Part shown: one piece after another, positions 61,819-64,000 of the stretch
Numbering within the stretch: the stretch's first letter is position 1
How the letters are laid out: each line of letters opens with the position of its first letter
NCBI GenBank assembly: GCA_003151115.1
Contig: PLWS01000005.1
Coordinates: 124,001-188,000 of the forward strand
DNA from: Vulcanimicrobiota bacterium
Lineage (GTDB): Bacteria; Vulcanimicrobiota; Vulcanimicrobiia; Vulcanimicrobiales; Vulcanimicrobiaceae
Direction of reading: 5' to 3'
DNA: 64,000 bases
The notes under the pieces: generated by a model
The model's database searches: none
What the model was told of the DNA's origin: nothing
Seen by the model: only the letters and a program-made list of their open reading frames with translations
Position numbers and translations under genes: made by a program

Positions 61819-62793
61819 TTGTTTACGTACGTCGTGCGGCGGACGTTCCAGGCCATCCCGCTGCTCCTGCTGATCTCCGTGCTCCTGTTTCTGATCGTCC
61901 ACAGCGCGCCGGGCGGCGGACTCGGGCCGTATCTGCAAAATCCGCACATCACGCCCGCCGACATCGCGCGACTCAAACACAACCTCGGCCTCGACCAGCC
62001 CTTATGGCTGCAGTACGTCACATGGCTGGGACAGGTCATTCACGGCAATTTTGGATACTCGACCAGCAACTCGGAAGACGTCTTCACCGCGATCGTCGAG
62101 CGCTTACCCTCGACGCTGCTGCTGATGGGCACCGCGGTCACCATCGCCTTCATCATCGGCGTGTCGGCCGGGCTCTTCGCAGCGGTGCATCCGTACTCGG
62201 TGTGGGACTACCTGATCACCACGTTCGCGTTTTTCGGTCAGTCGATGCCGGTATTCTGGCTGGCGCTGATGCTGCAGCTGGCTTTTGCGGTGCATGGAAT
62301 TCCACTGCCGTTCGGTTACGTGCTGCAGCTGCCGTCCGCGGGCATTTCGAGCTCGGACACGTTCGATCTCGGCGATCGCATCACGCATTTGATCTTGCCG
62401 GCGACCGCGCTCGCGTTTCTCAACATCGCACTCTTTAGCCGCTTCATGCGCAGTTCGATGCTTGAAGTGATCCGCACGGATTACATGCGCACGGCTTCGG
62501 CCAAAGGCTTGAATTTCCGGACGGTGCTTTTCAAACACGGTTTGAAGAACGCGCTGATTCCGCTGGTCACGGTAACGGCGCTCACGCTGCCGGCGCTCTT
62601 CGGCGGCGCGATCGTGACCGAAACGATCTTCGCGTGGCCCGGTGAAGGGCGGCTGTTCATCAACGCGCTCGGTCAAGAAGACATCGCCGTGCTGATGGGT
62701 TACCTGATCGTCAACGCGTTCTTGGTCGTGTTCTTTAATTTACTCGCCGATGTTTTGTACGCGTGGCTCGATCCGCGCGTGAAGTACGACTGA
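61819..62793 (+). CDS. DppB/OppB-like ABC transporter permease
   Basis: 324 aa; SRFMRSSMLEVIRTDYMRTASAKGL, ETIFAWPGEGRLFINAL. Confidence 0.95.
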   Translation: MFTYVVRRTFQAIPLLLLISVLLFLIVHSAPGGGLGPYLQNPHITPADIARLKHNLGLDQPLWLQYVTWLGQVIHGNFGYSTSNSEDVFTAIVERLPSTLLLMGTAVTIAFIIGVSAGLFAAVHPYSVWDYLITTFAFFGQSMPVFWLALMLQLAFAVHGIPLPFGYVLQLPSAGISSSDTFDLGDRITHLILPATALAFLNIALFSRFMRSSMLEVIRTDYMRTASAKGLNFRTVLFKHGLKNALIPLVTVTALTLPALFGGAIVTETIFAWPGEGRLFINALGQEDIAVLMGYLIVNAFLVVFFNLLADVLYAWLDPRVKYD

Positions 62794-63734
62794 TGGCACT
62801 TTCAGCACCGATTAACCAGCCTGTGATCGCCGATGATACCGCGGTCTATAGCAAGGTTACGGTTTGGAGCCGCTTCAGGAAGCACAAGCTCGCGATGGCC
62901 GGCGCGGTCATCTTGCTCATCATGGTCTTGGTCGCGATCTTCGCGTGGAAGTTCGCGCCGTTCGATCCGAACGCGATCGACGAAGTGCACTGGCAGGGCA
63001 ATCCGGTCGCGCCATGCTTCCAAAACGCGGCACAGTGCGGCGGCCACATCCTCGGTTTGGACGAGAACGGGCGCGACGAACTTTCCCGCTTGATGTACGG
63101 CGCGCAGATTTCGCTAACGGTCGCCGTCTGCGCGGTGCTGATGGAGCTGATCATCGGAACGCTGCTCGGCGCGCTGGCCGGCTACTACGGCGGCTACGTC
63201 GACTATTTCCTGATGCGCATCACCGACGTGTTTTTATCTATTCCGCTCTTGCCGCTGCTCTTGGTGCTGACGGGGATCGTGGCGGCGAGCTCGACCAAAG
63301 CGGCGCTCAGCTTCCAAGTGATCGTCGTCATCATCGGCGGTTTGTCGTGGCCCGGGGTGGCCCGCTTGGTGAGGGCGTCTTACCTTTCGCTGCGCGAGCG
63401 CGAGTACTGCGAGGCCGCGCGCGCGGTCGGCAACGGCGACTTGCGCATCATGCTGCGGCACCTGCTGCCCAACGCGATGGCGCCGATCATCGTCCAAGCC
63501 ACTTTGGATATCGCCAACGTCATCATCGTGGAGTCCGTGCTCTCGTTCTTGGGCTTTGGCATCCAGCCGCCGACGGCTTCCTGGGGCAACATGCTCAGCA
63601 ACGCCGAGGCCAACCTCCAGGACATGTGGTGGGCGGCCGTCTTCCCCGGTCTTTGCATTCTCTTCACAGTCATGGCCATCAACTATATCGGAGATGGGCT
63701 CCGCGACGCTCTTGACCCGAACGCCATAAGATAG
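62793..63734 (+). CDS. DppC/OppC-like ABC transporter permease
   Basis: ATG at 62793; LGLDENGRDELSRLMYGAQISLTV, LREREYCEAARAVGNGDLRIMLRHLLPNA, GDGLRDALDP. Confidence 0.95.
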   Translation: MALSAPINQPVIADDTAVYSKVTVWSRFRKHKLAMAGAVILLIMVLVAIFAWKFAPFDPNAIDEVHWQGNPVAPCFQNAAQCGGHILGLDENGRDELSRLMYGAQISLTVAVCAVLMELIIGTLLGALAGYYGGYVDYFLMRITDVFLSIPLLPLLLVLTGIVAASSTKAALSFQVIVVIIGGLSWPGVARLVRASYLSLREREYCEAARAVGNGDLRIMLRHLLPNAMAPIIVQATLDIANVIIVESVLSFLGFGIQPPTASWGNMLSNAEANLQDMWWAAVFPGLCILFTVMAINYIGDGLRDALDPNAIR

Positions 63735-63759
63735 ATAAACTTGCCGGGGCCCGCCCCGT

Positions 63760-63843
63760 GCGCGAGTGGCGAAACTGGTAAACGCACTAGCTTGAGGTGC
63801 TAGCGCCCGCAAGGGCCTGGAGGTTCGAGTCCTCTCTCGCGCA
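63760..63843 (+). tRNA. tRNA-Leu (anticodon GAG)
   Basis: Acceptor GCGCGAG/CTCGCGC, loop TTGAGGT, long variable arm, GGTTCGAGTCC T-arm; CCA not encoded. Confidence 0.93.
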
Positions 63844-63864
63844 TGAAACCCTCCGGGTGCCAGG

Positions 63865-63887
63865 GCCGTACTGAGAGGTAGTACGGC
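63865..63887. other. Perfect 8-bp inverted repeat GCCGTACT-GAGAGGT-AGTACGGC
   Basis: Read directly; no T-tract follows. Confidence 0.6.
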
Positions 63888-63915
63888 TTAGAAGGCAGCG
63901 AAGGATCCGTTTATT

Positions 63916-64000
63916 ATGTGGTTGACCCGGTTTGCGATCAGTCGTCCCATCATCACCGCGGTGGTTTTTGCAGCCCTCGCGATTTTTGGCGTGATTTCGT
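63916..64000 (+). CDS. RND-family efflux transporter, N-terminus (truncated by window edge)
   Basis: MWLTRFAISRPIITAVVFAALAIFGVIS. Confidence 0.8.
   Translation, partial: MWLTRFAISRPIITAVVFAALAIFGVIS

Overview
64 kb of GC-rich, gene-dense bacterial chromosome. No prophage, transposase, CRISPR array or rRNA was seen. The gene mix (futalosine menaquinone genes, two-protein FtsX efflux operon, single-chain GlyRS, RNase J, LCP protein, SecA with SEC-C tail) suggests an uncultured lineage such as Ca. Eremiobacterota/WPS-2, but that is only an inference. Recognisable content: a MacA/TolC/FtsX efflux operon, RNase J, an IDH/IMDH-family dehydrogenase, FtsK, PAP2 proteins, mqnE-mqnA-mqnC, mnmA, a RodZ-like protein, YajQ, rimO, an LCP protein plus polysaccharide deacetylase, a GAF histidine kinase, secA, prfB (with the classic +1 frameshift), a GT9 glycosyltransferase, a UDG-family protein, rlmN, GlyRS, ppdK, an M1 aminopeptidase, dnaG-rpoD, dtd, proline dehydrogenase, an MntP-like protein, a lysine-fermentation-like pair (P-loop protein plus Kce/BKACE), Dpp/Opp permeases and tRNA-Leu(GAG). 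The most interesting points are: (i) intergenic hairpin repeats with compensatory stem changes, (ii) a probable decayed PAP2 paralogue next to an intact one, (iii) a GDPH-motif protein with possible autocleavage, (iv) an isolated KamB-like/Kce pair, and (v) a GAF kinase whose coding signal extends upstream of any canonical start codon. All calls come from reading the sequence; no database search was run.
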